From positions 5,687,218-5,751,217 of the forward strand of contig CM019068.1 of assembly GCA_009667805.1 (NCBI GenBank): a DNA stretch of 64,000 nt, in the 5' to 3' direction. Position 1 is the stretch's first letter. Every line of letters starts with the position of its first letter. This DNA is from Leptobrachium leishanense (Eukaryota > Chordata > Amphibia > Anura > Megophryidae). A model generated the notes under the pieces. The model had not been told where the DNA came from. It did no database searches and saw only the letters and a list, made by a program, of their open reading frames with translations. Shown piece after piece: positions 38,701 through 48,745 of the stretch. The position numbers and the translations under genes are program-made.

Positions 38701-38974
38701 CCGTTATCCCATAGTAACTATTATATCCAGAATATTCTGTTATCCCATAGTAACTATTATAACCGGAATATTCTGTTATCTCATAGTAACTATTATATCC
38801 GGAATATTCTGTTATCTCATAGTAACTATTATATCCAGAATATTCCGTTATCCCATAGTAACTATTATATCCGGAATATTCCGTTATCCCATAGTTACTA
38901 TAATATCAAGAAAGGGGGGGGGATATATATGTGTATCAGAGGGCTGTGGGAGTTGACACACTGAGCATGATTAA

Positions 38975-39142
38975 CAGGTCTATTCAAAGAAAGGCAAAAC
39001 TCATGAGAATTGGCAGAAGAGAACAATCTAGAACAAATAGCCGATTTGGAAAGTAAGATAAATGGAAGAATTTTTCTGGTTTGGCTATTTTGACCTAGAA
39101 TGTTCACTCCTCCTGAGTTTCACCTTTCTTTGAATAGACCTG
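38975..39142. mobile_element. Foldback MITE, copy 3
   Basis: Ends CAGGTCTATTCAAAG and CTTTGAATAGACCTG are perfectly complementary. The core tggaaagtaagataaatgga and ttttctggtttggctatttt is shared with 1971-2151. It is 168 bp and non-coding, located at the right edge of the satellite. Confidence 0.75.
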
Positions 39143-39198
39143 TATGGCTTTCTAGCCGAAACGTCGCTGTATTCTGTGCCCCATGTGGCCGTCCTTAA

Positions 39199-40396
39199 CC
39201 ACTTCACTGCTGAGGACGCGCTCAGCGCGTCCTCAGCAGTCCCGCTGGTATGCGGAGGACGCGCTGAGCGCGTCCTCCCATCGGGGTCAGCGTTCGGCCG
39301 GGTTCCGGCCGATCGCTGGCCCCTCCGGTGCGGGCTGACATCCTGGATGTCAGCCCGGCATCCGGACCAGCAGCCGCCAGAATTAGGTGTCATCGCGGGG
39401 CGCGATGACACCTAATTCAGGCGCCCCCCCCGCATGTGCGGAGGAGGCGCCTGAAAGGGAGGGGGGGAGGTCCTTCGGACCTCTCTCCCTCCCGATCGGC
39501 GGCGCACAGGGGGTTAACCCAGGCATCATTTGGAAGGGCACAGCCTGCCCTTCCAAATGATGCCTGGCATTAACCCCTGGGGAGCTGGATCGCGAATCGG
39601 CGCTGAAAAGCGCCGGTTCGCGATCCTTTCCCGGAGCTGGCCGACATCTTGGATGTCGGCCAAGCCTCCGGGAACTCCCCCAGAGGACTGGCGTCATCGT
39701 GCGTAGCACGATGACGCCAGTCCTAGACTTAACCCCTAACTGCCACCAACTGTGGAGATAGGGAGTTCATTGGAACTCCCTATCTCCCGATCCGTGGCAG
39801 CTAGGGGTTAAATTTTGGTATCGTTGGATCGGCCAGAGCATGGCCGTTCCAACGATACCAAACATGAAAGTGAAAATTTTTGTAAGAAAAAAAAAAAAAA
39901 TGAAAAATAAACACTTTTTTTTTATTTTTTTTGGTTTGTTAATGCAGCAATATTGTTCCCATTTCAATTATAATGTGAACAATGATGCTGCACTAACGAT
40001 TTTTGTATGCGGTGCGTTTGTTAAAAATAGTGTCATTTTCCCCCAAAAAAAATGTAACGAGACCCCATCTCTAATTTTTTTAACAAGCGCACCCCATACA
40101 AAATATAACCGCAATTGCTCGCATGTTAAAATGTGGAAAAAAACACTTTACACATTGTAAATTATTGAAAATACATATTTTATTGCATTTTTTGTTATAA
40201 TATACAGACATGACATAACGTGTATACATATAATAATGACATATTATGAATCTACTGAGTCTGACGGAAAGAACGATATATAATATGTCTGGGTCATATA
40301 CTAAAATAAGCCTTCAAAACACGTTTAAACATGATGAGCAAAACAGGTAAAAATGACCTCAGCATAGGGGCGGGAAAAGCCTCAGCAGCGAAAGGG
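39199..40396. mobile_element. TTAA-site non-autonomous element made of 13 tiled hairpins
   Basis: Termini CCACTTCACTGCTGAGG and complement of CCCTTTCGCTGCTGAGG match at 14 of 17 positions and are flanked by TTAA at 39195-39198 and 40397-40400. That fits piggyBac- or Kolobok-type transposons. The left 660 bp is a continuous series of inverted repeats: 39206-39240, 39254-39278, 39285-39321, 39331-39357, 39381-39417, 39418-39453, 39457-39493, 39519-39567, 39587-39626, 39630-39672, 39684-39724, 39729-39811 and 39815-39861. Several are perfect, with 3-base loops. The right half (39865-40370) is the A/T-rich core also found in hAT elements B, D and F. No transposase frame. Confidence 0.8.
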
Positions 40397-40559
40397 TTAA
40401 AAAAATATATATATTTTTACAACATTGAGTTCCTGGTGCAGCCACTGATTTCCACCACATTTACTGAGTGGATTGTGGATCCCAGACTGCAGCACCCCAG
40501 CACTAACTCGGCATTGATGAGTCCCCCCCCCCAGTGACAGCTACGTCTTGTTTTTATTT

Positions 40560-40848
40560 TATTATCCCATATTAACTATTATATCCGGAACATTCCATTA
40601 TCACATATTAACTATTATATCCGGAACATTCCATTATCCCATATTAACTATTTTATCCGGAACATTCCATTATCCCATATTAACTATTATATTTGGAACA
40701 TTCCATTATCACATATTAACTATTATATCCGGGACACTCCATTATCCCATATTAACTATTTTATCCGGAACATTCCATTATCCCATATTAACTATTATAT
40801 TTGGAACATTCCATTATCCTATATTACTTATTATATCTGGAATATTCC
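40560..40848. repeat. 36-bp satellite, second subfamily, left part
   Basis: Units of the tatcccatattaactattat plus atccggaacattccat type, related to but distinct from the 31010-38915 array (cat-att-aac versus cat-agt-aac). It is cut at 40848 by the gypsy element and resumes at 45274. Confidence 0.9.
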
Positions 40849-41016
40849 TGTGGTGAGAGCGGAGTCACATGACAGGAAGGGTGGGGGCGGTACCAGGCAG
40901 TGTCTGCTGGGATGCCATGCTAGCGGGACGTACGGTATGTGTCTCCTCTATCCGATGTTATGCTGAATAAATCAACAACTATAAACCAACCCACGGAGTC
41001 TACTCTTTTCATGACA
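40849..41016 (+). repeat. Gypsy 5' LTR (168 bp)
   Basis: Begins TGTGGTGAGAGCGGAGTCAC and ends TCTTTTCATGACA, with TG...CA ends. aataaa in gctgaataaatcaac is a likely polyadenylation signal. It is unusually short for a vertebrate LTR. Identical to 45106-45273. Confidence 0.95.
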
Positions 41017-41030
41017 TGGTGTAAGAAGTG
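41017..41030 (+). other. Primer-binding site, tRNA-Leu-like
   Basis: TGGTGTAAGAAGTG directly follows the LTR. It matches the complement of the 3' end of leucine tRNAs (TGGTGTCAGAAGTGG type) with one mismatch, where A replaces C. Assignment by memory of tRNA-Leu ends. Confidence 0.6.
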
Positions 41031-41061
41031 TTTCCCTGCGTATCCATTTTGATCGGTGAAG

Positions 41062-44000
41062 ATGTCTAAGTTCTCTCCTCCGGAACCCTTCGATTTCTCT
41101 CAGCCTGCTGCATGGCCTGTTTGGCGCCAAAGGTTTGCACGCTTCAGGATCGCTTCGAAGCTGGATAAGGAGCCTGGTGAGGTGCAGGTTAATTCCCTTT
41201 TATACGCTATGGGGAGAGACGTGGAGCCGATTTATGGTACTTTTCAGTTCAGCGCTGGGGAAGAGATGGACTTTGATAAAGTCGTGGATAAGCTCAGCGC
41301 CCATTTTGTGCCCAGAAGAAATGTGATTCATGAAAGAGCCTGCTTTCACAAGCGCGCCCAGTGTGAGGGAGAATCTGTGGAATCATTTGTGCGCAGCCTT
41401 CATCAGTTGGCAGAGTTCTGTGAGTTCGGCGCTGCTAAGGAGGAGCAGATCAGAGACAGACTGGTTATCGGAATTGCAGACTCGGAAGTTTCACTGAAGT
41501 TGCAGCTGGAGTCTAAGCTGACACTGGATGAGGCGATACGGATTGCACGTCAGAGTGAATTGGTGAAGAAACAAAGTGCAGACTTAAGGTCAGAAAACAG
41601 GGTGGAAGAAATACACCAGTCACAAAGGGTTAAAAGCGGCAGACAGCAGGCAGCGGACAGACCCAGGAGCGGTTGGACACCGTGTTCCCGTTGCACACAC
41701 TGTAACCGCCCTCACGAGATGAAGACGCGGTGCCCTGCTATAGACAAGAGGTGCAGGAAGTGCAACCGCGCCGGCCATTTTGAGGTGGTTTGTAAATCAG
41801 AGTCTGTGAGAGAGATGTGTCTGGACAGTGATCAGGAGACGCCGGAACTGTCCTTTATAGGATCGGTGACTGAACAGTCCGGCTCTGTCGAGGATTGGCG
41901 TGTTACACTCACGATGTTGGGTGAAAGAGTTGCCTTTAAGATTGATACCGGAGCAGACATTACAGTTATTTCCTTTGTGACATTCTCAAAGCTACCTCGA
42001 CGTCCGGAGCTGGAAAAGGTTACGATTCAAGTCCATAGTCCGGGAGGTCGCATTGATTGCATCGGCAGGTTCCTTGCTGACTGTGAGTACCGGGAGCGGA
42101 AAATATCGATGTGGGTGTACGTGATCAGAGGATCGTGTGTGAATAACCTTCTGAGTCGGAAAGCAGCCTGCAGTCTGGGCCTTGTTGCTAGAGTGTACAA
42201 AGTCACTGAGGACGTGTTTGGAGACCTGGGGCTGCTGAACTGTGAGCCGGTCCGTATAAAGCTCAAACCTGAGGCTGTCCCTTATAGCCTTACTACGCCT
42301 CGTAGGATTCCATTTCCGCTTTTGTCGAAGGTGGAGTGCGAGCTTCTGCGGATGGAAAAGATGGGGGTTATCGAGGCGGTCACAGAAGCTACTGACTGGT
42401 GTGCGCCCATTGAAACGGTCGCTAAAAAGAATGGAAAAGTTCGTATTTGTGTGGATTTGAAACGTCTGAACGAAGCCGTTAGGAGGGAGAGATAGGTCAT
42501 GCCGACATTGGAAGATATTGCTCCTCAGCTGTCGGAGGTTAACTTCTTTTCCATGCTCGACGCTTCCAGTGGGTTTTGGCAGATACCCCTTGACCCAGAG
42601 AGCCAGAAACTGACGACCTTCATTACTCCGGTAGGTCGGTTTTGCTTCCGCAGACTCCCCTTCGGGATATCTTCGGCCCCGGAGATCTTCCAGAGAGAGA
42701 TGAGTTCCCTGTTGAGAGACCATGAGGGTACTGTGGTAGTTATGGACGATATCCTTGTGTATGGGTCCACTAAGGAGGAGCACGACCGGCGACTGCTTTG
42801 TGTGCTGCAAACCGTCAAGGAATCTGGCCTGAGGCTAAATAAGGAGAAGTGCCACTTTGGGAAACCAGAACTGTGTTATTTTGGCCATATTATTAGTGGG
42901 GAGGGGGTTAAGCCATACGCCAGCAAGGTTCTCGCTATTGAGAAAATGAAAAGTCCTTCCGATGTGAATGAACTGAGACAAGTACTGGGCCTTGTGAATT
43001 ATGTGGGGAAGTTTCTACCGGAGTTGTCCTCGGTGTTACATCCTGTCACAGAATTGTTAAAGAAAGATGTCGCTTGGATATGGGGACCTCCACAGGAGGA
43101 GGCCTTAGCACAAGTGAAGTCCATGCTGGGATCCGCTCCGGTGTTGGGGTACTATGACCCCTGCAAGAAGACTGTGGTTAGCGCAGATGCTAGTAGCTAC
43201 GGGTTGGGAGCGGCCCTTCTGCAGCTGAATGAGGGTAAATTACAGCCTATTGCCTATTGTTCTCGCACCTTAACAGCAGCAGAGAGACGTTATGCACAAA
43301 TTGAAAAAGAGTGTTTGGCTGGAGTCTGGGCCTGCAAACGCTTTCACCGTTATCTGGTGGGTTTGGAGGAGTTCAGTCTGGAGACTGACCACAGGCCACT
43401 AGTTCCTCTCATTAATTCTTATGATATCGACAAGGCGCCTCTGAGATGCCAGAGACTCTTAATGAGACTACTTAGGTTTAATGTTAGGGCTGTGCATGTC
43501 CCGGGGAAACAGCTGGTGGTGGCAGATACCCTCTCCAGACTCCCGCTGGCTGCTGAGGGTGATTCGTCGACAGAGTCGGACATGAAAGTGTATATGGATT
43601 CGATCTTAGCCTCCAAGTCCATCTCTTCGGGGAGATTGGAACAGATTAAGAGAGAGACGCACCTGGATGTTGTCCTTCAAGAAGTTATCAGCTATATAAG
43701 AGACGGCTGACCGGAGAGTCGTGCTGCGTGGTGGTCTCTGAGTGCATTCCAGTCCGAGAGAGCGTACCTTACTGAAATGGACGGCGTAGTGTTTTTTCAA
43801 GACCGCATTGTTATTCCGAAAAGTCTGCGTCAAGACATGCTACGGCGGATTCATGAAGGTCATTTGGGGGTTTCCAAGTGCAGGGAGAGGGCGTCGTCTG
43901 CTGTGTGGTGGCCTGGGATTAGCGCTGACATTGCTGATTTCATCTCGAGATGTGCCTTCTGCAGAGAACGTCGACCTACACAGAGACGTGAGCCTTTACT

Positions 44001-44904
44001 TTCCACCACCCTACCTGCGGGTCCATGGCAGAAGATAGCTGCGGATCTGTGCGAACTAAAAGGGAGGAAATACTTAGTTGTTGTGGACTACTACTCCAGA
44101 TACCTTGAGCTCGCGCCACTGGGTGAGGCGACCAGTGCTACTGTGCTCGTCCGTCTGAAAAGCATGTTTGCCAGGTGGGGTATCCCGTCGGAGTTGGTGA
44201 GTGACAATGGTATGCAGTTCGCCTCTAAAGAGTTTGCTTCTTTTGGGAAGGATTACGATTTCCGTCACACGACTTCCAGTCCGCATTACCCGCAGGCTAA
44301 TGGGATGGCGGAGTGAGCGGTTCAGACCGCTAAGTTTATTTTGGGGCAGGCGGAGCCTTATTTGGCCCTGATGGCGTACAGAGCGGTTCCTGTTCAGGCT
44401 ACAGGGTGTAGCCCTGCTCAGCTAATGTTGGGACGGCAGATTCGTACTACTTTGCCTTCTGTGGATGCTTCCCTGCCGGCTTCCCCGGTCCTTCCAGAGG
44501 ATATTCGGAGGAGGGACGAGGTGGCGAAGCGGAACTACAGTTTTTTTTACGATAGACGACATTCTACTCGCCCACTATCGGTGCTATACCCGGGGCAGAG
44601 TGTCCAGGTTAAGCTAGATGATGAGACGAGGTGGAGAACCCCGGCTACAGTTGTGGAGCGTTCTCCAGAGCCCAGGTCCTACGTGATCCGCACGGAAGGA
44701 GGAACTGTCGCTCGCCGCAACAGAAGGCATCCTCAGCCGGTACCCGAGGAGTTGAGTGCTGAGACCTCGACACGCAACAGCCAGACTCTCCGATTTTACG
44801 GAATGGGTCTACCCTGCAGGTGGTTTCTGGGCATGATGTACCGCTGCTTCCAGCGGAGCCACAGTCACCCTCTCAAGGACTTGGTGATGGTTCTTGCAAG
44901 ATGA
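41062..44904 (+). pseudogene. Gypsy gag-pol, one frame with three stop codons
   Basis: I start at the ATG at 41062 (MSKFSPPEPFDFSQPAAWPV), the first ATG after the primer site. Gag has a capsid-like part and a zinc knuckle, CRKCNRAGHFEVVC (CX2CX4HX4C). Protease shows FKIDTGADITVI. RT shows [25 protein letters not shown] and the catalytic [10 protein letters not shown]. RNase H has [15 protein letters not shown]. Integrase has an HHCC zinc finger (HEGHLG...CAFC), D in [10 protein letters not shown] in SDNGMQF and E in ANGMAE. In-frame stops are TAG at 42493-42495 (within RT), TGA at 43708-43710 (RNase H/integrase linker) and TGA at 44314-44316 (just after the integrase E). There is no frameshift in 1281 codons. 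The product cannot be full-length without readthrough. Confidence 0.92.
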
Positions 44905-45093
44905 CTTCGAGTGGTAGAGTTGTGAGGCCTCCGGAACGTTACCGGGATTAATGTTTAGCTAGAGCAGCGACTTGAAGAATGGGCAGAATAATCCCAAAAT
45001 CACTGCGGACTAGGGTAGTCTACCCCGATGTCCAAGTTAGCATTGTTTATCTACTTGTATCTTTACATTGTTTATTTTGTATGTTTTACCGTT

Positions 45094-45105
45094 AAAAGGG
45101 GGAGA
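45094..45105 (+). other. Gypsy polypurine tract
   Basis: aaaagggggaga lies immediately before the 3' LTR, the expected place for plus-strand DNA priming. Confidence 0.85.
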
Positions 45106-45273
45106 TGTGGTGAGAGCGGAGTCACATGACAGGAAGGGTGGGGGCGGTACCAGGCAGTGTCTGCTGGGATGCCATGCTAGCGGGACGTACGGTATGTGTC
45201 TCCTCTATCCGATGTTATGCTGAATAAATCAACAACTATAAACCAACCCACGGAGTCTACTCTTTTCATGACA
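45106..45273 (+). repeat. Gypsy 3' LTR (168 bp)
   Basis: Identical by eye to the 5' LTR at 40849-41016 over its full length. It is followed by the duplicated target ATTCC and the 36-bp satellite. Confidence 0.95.
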
Positions 45274-46215
45274 ATTCCATTATCCCATATTAACTATTAT
45301 ATCTGGAACATTCCATTATCCTATATTACCTATTATATCTGGAATATTCCATTATCCCAGATTAACTATTATATCTGGAACATTCCATTATCCTATATTA
45401 CCTATTATATCTGGAATATTCCATTATCCCATATTAACTATTATATCTAGAACATTCCATTATCCCATATTAACTATTATATCTAGAACATTCCATTATC
45501 CCATATTAACTATTATATCTAGAATATTCCATTATCCCATATTAACTATTATATCTAGAACATTCCATTATCCCATATTAACTATTATATCTGGAACATT
45601 CCATTATCCTATATTACCTATGATATCTGGAATATTCCATTATCCCATATTAACTATTATATCTAGAACATTCCATTATCCAATATTAACTATTATATCT
45701 AGAATATTCCATTATCCCATATTAACTATTATATCTAGAACATTCCATTATCCCATATTAACTATTATATCTGGAACATTCCATTATCCTATATTACCTA
45801 TGATATCTGGAATATTCCATTATCCCATATTAACTATTATATCTAGAACATTCCATTATCCCATATTACCTATTATATCCGGAATATTTCATTAACCCAT
45901 ATTACCTATTAAATCTGGAATATTCCATTATCCCATATTACCTATTATAACTAGAACATTCCATTATCCCATATTACCTATTATATCCGGAATATTCTAT
46001 TATCCCATAGTAACTACTATATATGGAATATTCTGTTATCTCATAGTAACTATTATATCCGGAATATTCTACTATCCCATAGTAACTATTATATCCGGAA
46101 CATTCCATTATCCCATATTACCTATTATATCCAGAACATTCCATTATCCCATATTACCTATTATATCCAGAACATTCCGTTATCCCATATTAACTATTAT
46201 ATCCGGAATATTCTT
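45274..46215. repeat. 36-bp satellite, second subfamily, right part
   Basis: Continuation of the array cut by the gypsy element. Units read attccattatcccatattaa plus ctattatatctggaac, with a 72-bp alternation of tggaacatt and tggaatatt units in places. At the right end the units return to the first subfamily (catagtaactattatatccg). Confidence 0.9.
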
Positions 46216-46407
46216 TTGTTCCATTTTAATACCTAAATTTGTCATATTATTTTTTTTCTGTAATCTGCTGAACGCGTGGCTTCGCTGTGTCCTGTCTGAT
46301 TCCTTCCATTGCTTGTGTCAGGACACTGTCAGTATTCCTGTTCCCTGTGATCTCCTGCATAGTCCTAATCTCCTGTTTATCCAAGTAAATTCATGTTACA
46401 TTGTGAC

Positions 46408-47195
46408 TAGGGATGTGCATTCGAATTCCGTTGAATTTCCGAAAATTTTCAGATCCGAAAATGGCACATCCGAACAAATTTTCGTGCCGAAACGAAAACT
46501 TTTCAGAATTTTCGAATGGACTAGAAATGTGTAAAATTGAAAATCATTTTCGTTCCATTCCTGATTTTGGTTCCATTTCAGTAATTTCGGACATCTTATT
46601 TATATCGCTGATTCAGTAATTAAATTTTGTATCATTCTCATCTCAATGTTTGCTTCCTGGAAAACCAGAGAAATCTCAATGTATCCTTCTTGTAAAACAT
46701 GAGAAATCTCAATGTATCCTTCTTGTAAAACATGAGAAATCTCAATGTATCCTTCTTGTAAAACATGAGAAATCTCAATGTATCCTTCCTGGAAAACCAG
46801 AGAAATCTCAATGTATCCTTCCTGGAAAACCAGAGAAATCTCAATGTATCCATCCTGGAAAACCAGAGAAATCTCAATGTATCCTTCTTGTAAAACATGA
46901 GAAATCTCAATGGCAGAATTATCATATTGGCAGAATTATCGTATCGTATAATTATTGTATCAGCAGAATTATCGTATCCGAGAAACCATTAGTTTACATC
47001 AAAACGAATAGACACTTTGAAATGAGGAGAACAGACATTCCAAAAAACACGAAAATTTCCGAAATCACGAAAAAAAGTCGATACGAAAATTGAAACGAAA
47101 CGAACCGAACCGAAACGAAAATCAGCCGAAACGAGTCGAAACGAAAATTTACAAAATCCGAACGAACCGAGAAAAAAAATCTGTGCACAAGCCTA
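46408..47195. mobile_element. hAT element, second family (TAGGGATGTGCA), copy 1
   Basis: Starts TAGGGATGTGCATTCGAATT and ends with complement of TAGGCTTGTGCACAGA. An exact 8-bp duplication ATTGTGAC lies at 46400-46407 and 47196-47203. The interior is rich in tTTCG/CGAAa words. A 31-32-bp array lies inside. Second copy at 62373-63100. Non-autonomous. Confidence 0.9.
46650..46912. repeat. 31-bp array derived from repeat R, inside hAT element
   Basis: About eight units of gagaaatctcaatgtatcct plus tcctggaaaacca or tcttgtaaaacat. Each unit equals a 30-bp part of interspersed repeat R (inverse of aggatacattgagatttctc). A fragment of one repeat family has thus become a tandem array inside another. 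Confidence 0.85.
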
Positions 47196-47280
47196 ATTGT
47201 GACTGTATTTCTCACAGATGGTTTATTCGCAGCTTGTTTTCGTGGTTCTGTCACTATCACTCTCAGCATCCAGTAATTAC

Positions 47281-47333
47281 CTGATTCTTCTCAGGCTGGA
47301 GATTTTCTGTCAGTGAAATAACGCGGAATTTCA
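47281..47333 (-). CDS. A2M-family gene, exon 4 (MG2)
   Basis: A 53-nt exon with acceptor tgttactttacag and donor gtaatt. With the last base of exon 3 it encodes VKFRVISLTENLQPEKNQ. A2M has VKFRVVSMDENFHPLNEL here, directly after QTDKxIYKPGQT. Two plus 51 nt gives exactly the phase needed between exons 3 and 5. It stands between two transposon-dense stretches, 78 bp from a hAT insertion. Confidence 0.9.
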
Positions 47334-47939
47334 CTGTAAAGTAACAGATAAACATCACATTAAATGACACTTCCAGGCTTTAAAAACACTTAATGTGGGA
47401 TATTTTAATTATATTATTATTCAACAAACTTAATAAGAAGCGTCACGAGGAACTGACTATATACCATGAACAGGAGGCTCCTGTGATGGACCGTACAATT
47501 AACGAGATATAAATCCCTGGATTGTCTCCTTGAGAGTCTCACAGAAACACCTCAAACACTACGAGCTGAGCTGCATGCGCTGAGTGTCTGCCACAAATCC
47601 TCAGAAATGACACAGAGCGCACTCCCAGCCTCCAACCTCTGAGTGAGCGTGGAGTGTTAATTTTAGAACTTTGGAGACTTGTTTCCAAACTTTGATACTT
47701 TATGAACCACAGAGAATGGTCTCTTCTAGAAGTACAGAATAACCAGAGAGGGGACATCCTGCCATGCCTGACCAAAATTCCTGGATTGAGCCATCTTTAA
47801 CATGAAACGGCTCGGGATAGTGTGAGTGCACAATTTTCACTGATGCTGTCCAAGTCCAACTCTGCTGCCTTCACATTTGAGTAAACTCATGGGATCCTGT
47901 AACAGTACTTATGGTAAATTATCCCTCTTTAACCATTTA

Positions 47940-48740
47940 ATTACCAAGCACTTTTCATTGAAAAAATTGTCAACATAATATTTAAACCATGGGATGCAAC
48001 ATTAGCAACGAATCAGATGTTTTGCTCAGAATTTGGTGTTCTGAGATATTTAGTTAATTAAAATAATGTAAATTTTCTCATTTTCTATTTTTCATGTTTT
48101 GGTTTATTCTTTACAACATTTCATCCCATTGATATCTCTGTAAACTCTAGATGACATCCCTTATTTGGCATAATGTCACACAGGGTCTGCATTATCAGCA
48201 TGCAGGCAGAAATGGCCTTTGTGTCAGTAAATGTGCAGCAGACATAAAAAAAATGGTGAGATCTCCTGCTTACACAGGGTCTGCATTATCATTATACAGG
48301 CACATGCAGTAAATGTGCTGCAGACAGATAATAAAATGGTGAGATCTCCTGCTTATGGGGGTTTGTAGTGATCAGAATGAGATTATTAGCAATGCAATAT
48401 CTGTATGTGCTGCACAATGCCTGTGTATGGCAATTACAGCAACACCTTGTATCTGTATGTGCTGCAAAATGCCTGTGTATGGCAATTACAGCAACACCTT
48501 GTATCTGTATGTGCTGCATAATGCCTGTGTATGGCAATTACAGCAACACCTTGTATCTGTATGTGCTGCATAATGCCTGTGTATGGCAATTACAGCAACA
48601 CCTTGTATCTGTATGTGCTGCATAATGCCTGTGTATGGCAATTACAGCAACGCCGTGTTTCTATATGTGCCGCATAATGCCTGTGTATGGCAATTACAGC
48701 AACACCTTGTATCTGTACTGTACAGGGATTTACACTCATT
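47940..48740. repeat. Duplicated block, copy 2 (left part)
   Basis: Matches 20-1260 in order. At attataac (48738-48745) it is interrupted by hAT element E and continues at 50020-50110 with ttgaatattatccctgtaca and ctccctgtattctgacac, as in copy 1 at 1281-1350. Intron 3 of the A2M gene. Confidence 0.75.
48400..48718. repeat. 52-bp minisatellite, about 6 units
   Basis: Same unit as at 405-1250 (gcctgtgtatggcaattaca, ccttgtatctgtatgtgctg). The array is shorter than copy 1 (about 16 units). Confidence 0.9.
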
Positions 48741-48745
48741 ATAAC

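Larger units (their letters stand above)
31010..38915. repeat. 36-bp satellite array, about 7.9 kb, with higher-order repeats
   Basis: Unit gttatcccatagtaactatt plus atatccggaatattct, 36 bp, with variants ctcata/cccata, ccgg/ccag/ctgg and some 35- and 37-bp units. Period 36 opens long plus-strand frames (to 324 codons) that are not genes. Pieces of repeat R interrupt it at about 32380, 33185, 33865, 35615 (inverted), 36645 and 38245 (inverted). Identical junctions recur, showing amplification of kilobase-scale blocks. It fills most of the left half of intron 4. Confidence 0.93.
40849..45273 (+). mobile_element. Ty3/gypsy LTR retrotransposon, complete, identical LTRs
   Basis: Two 168-bp LTRs, a primer-binding site, gag-pol, a purine tract and a 5-bp target duplication ATTCC (40844-40848 and 45274-45278) define a full 4425-bp element inserted into the 36-bp satellite. 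The LTRs show no difference by eye over 168 bp, so insertion is recent. Gag and Pol share one frame, interrupted by three stops. The order protease, RT, RNase H, integrase is that of Ty3/gypsy (Metaviridae). The short Gag and the motif set resemble the mag/K02A2.6-like lineage, which is a judgement from memory. Confidence 0.95.

Noticed and set aside
39085..39709. Open frames on both strands at 39.1-39.7 kb
   Set aside because: They arise from GC-rich palindromes of the hairpin element; the same arms read in both directions, no family resemblance.
41992..42818. Minus-strand frame of 272 codons across the gypsy RT
   Set aside because: Antisense shadow of the gag-pol frame, which has clear protease and RT motifs on the plus strand.
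47539..47775. Alternative location for A2M exon 4 (frame with VISEDLW)
   Set aside because: No good acceptor or motif; the true exon at 47281-47333 has both splice sites, VKFRVISL and exact phase.
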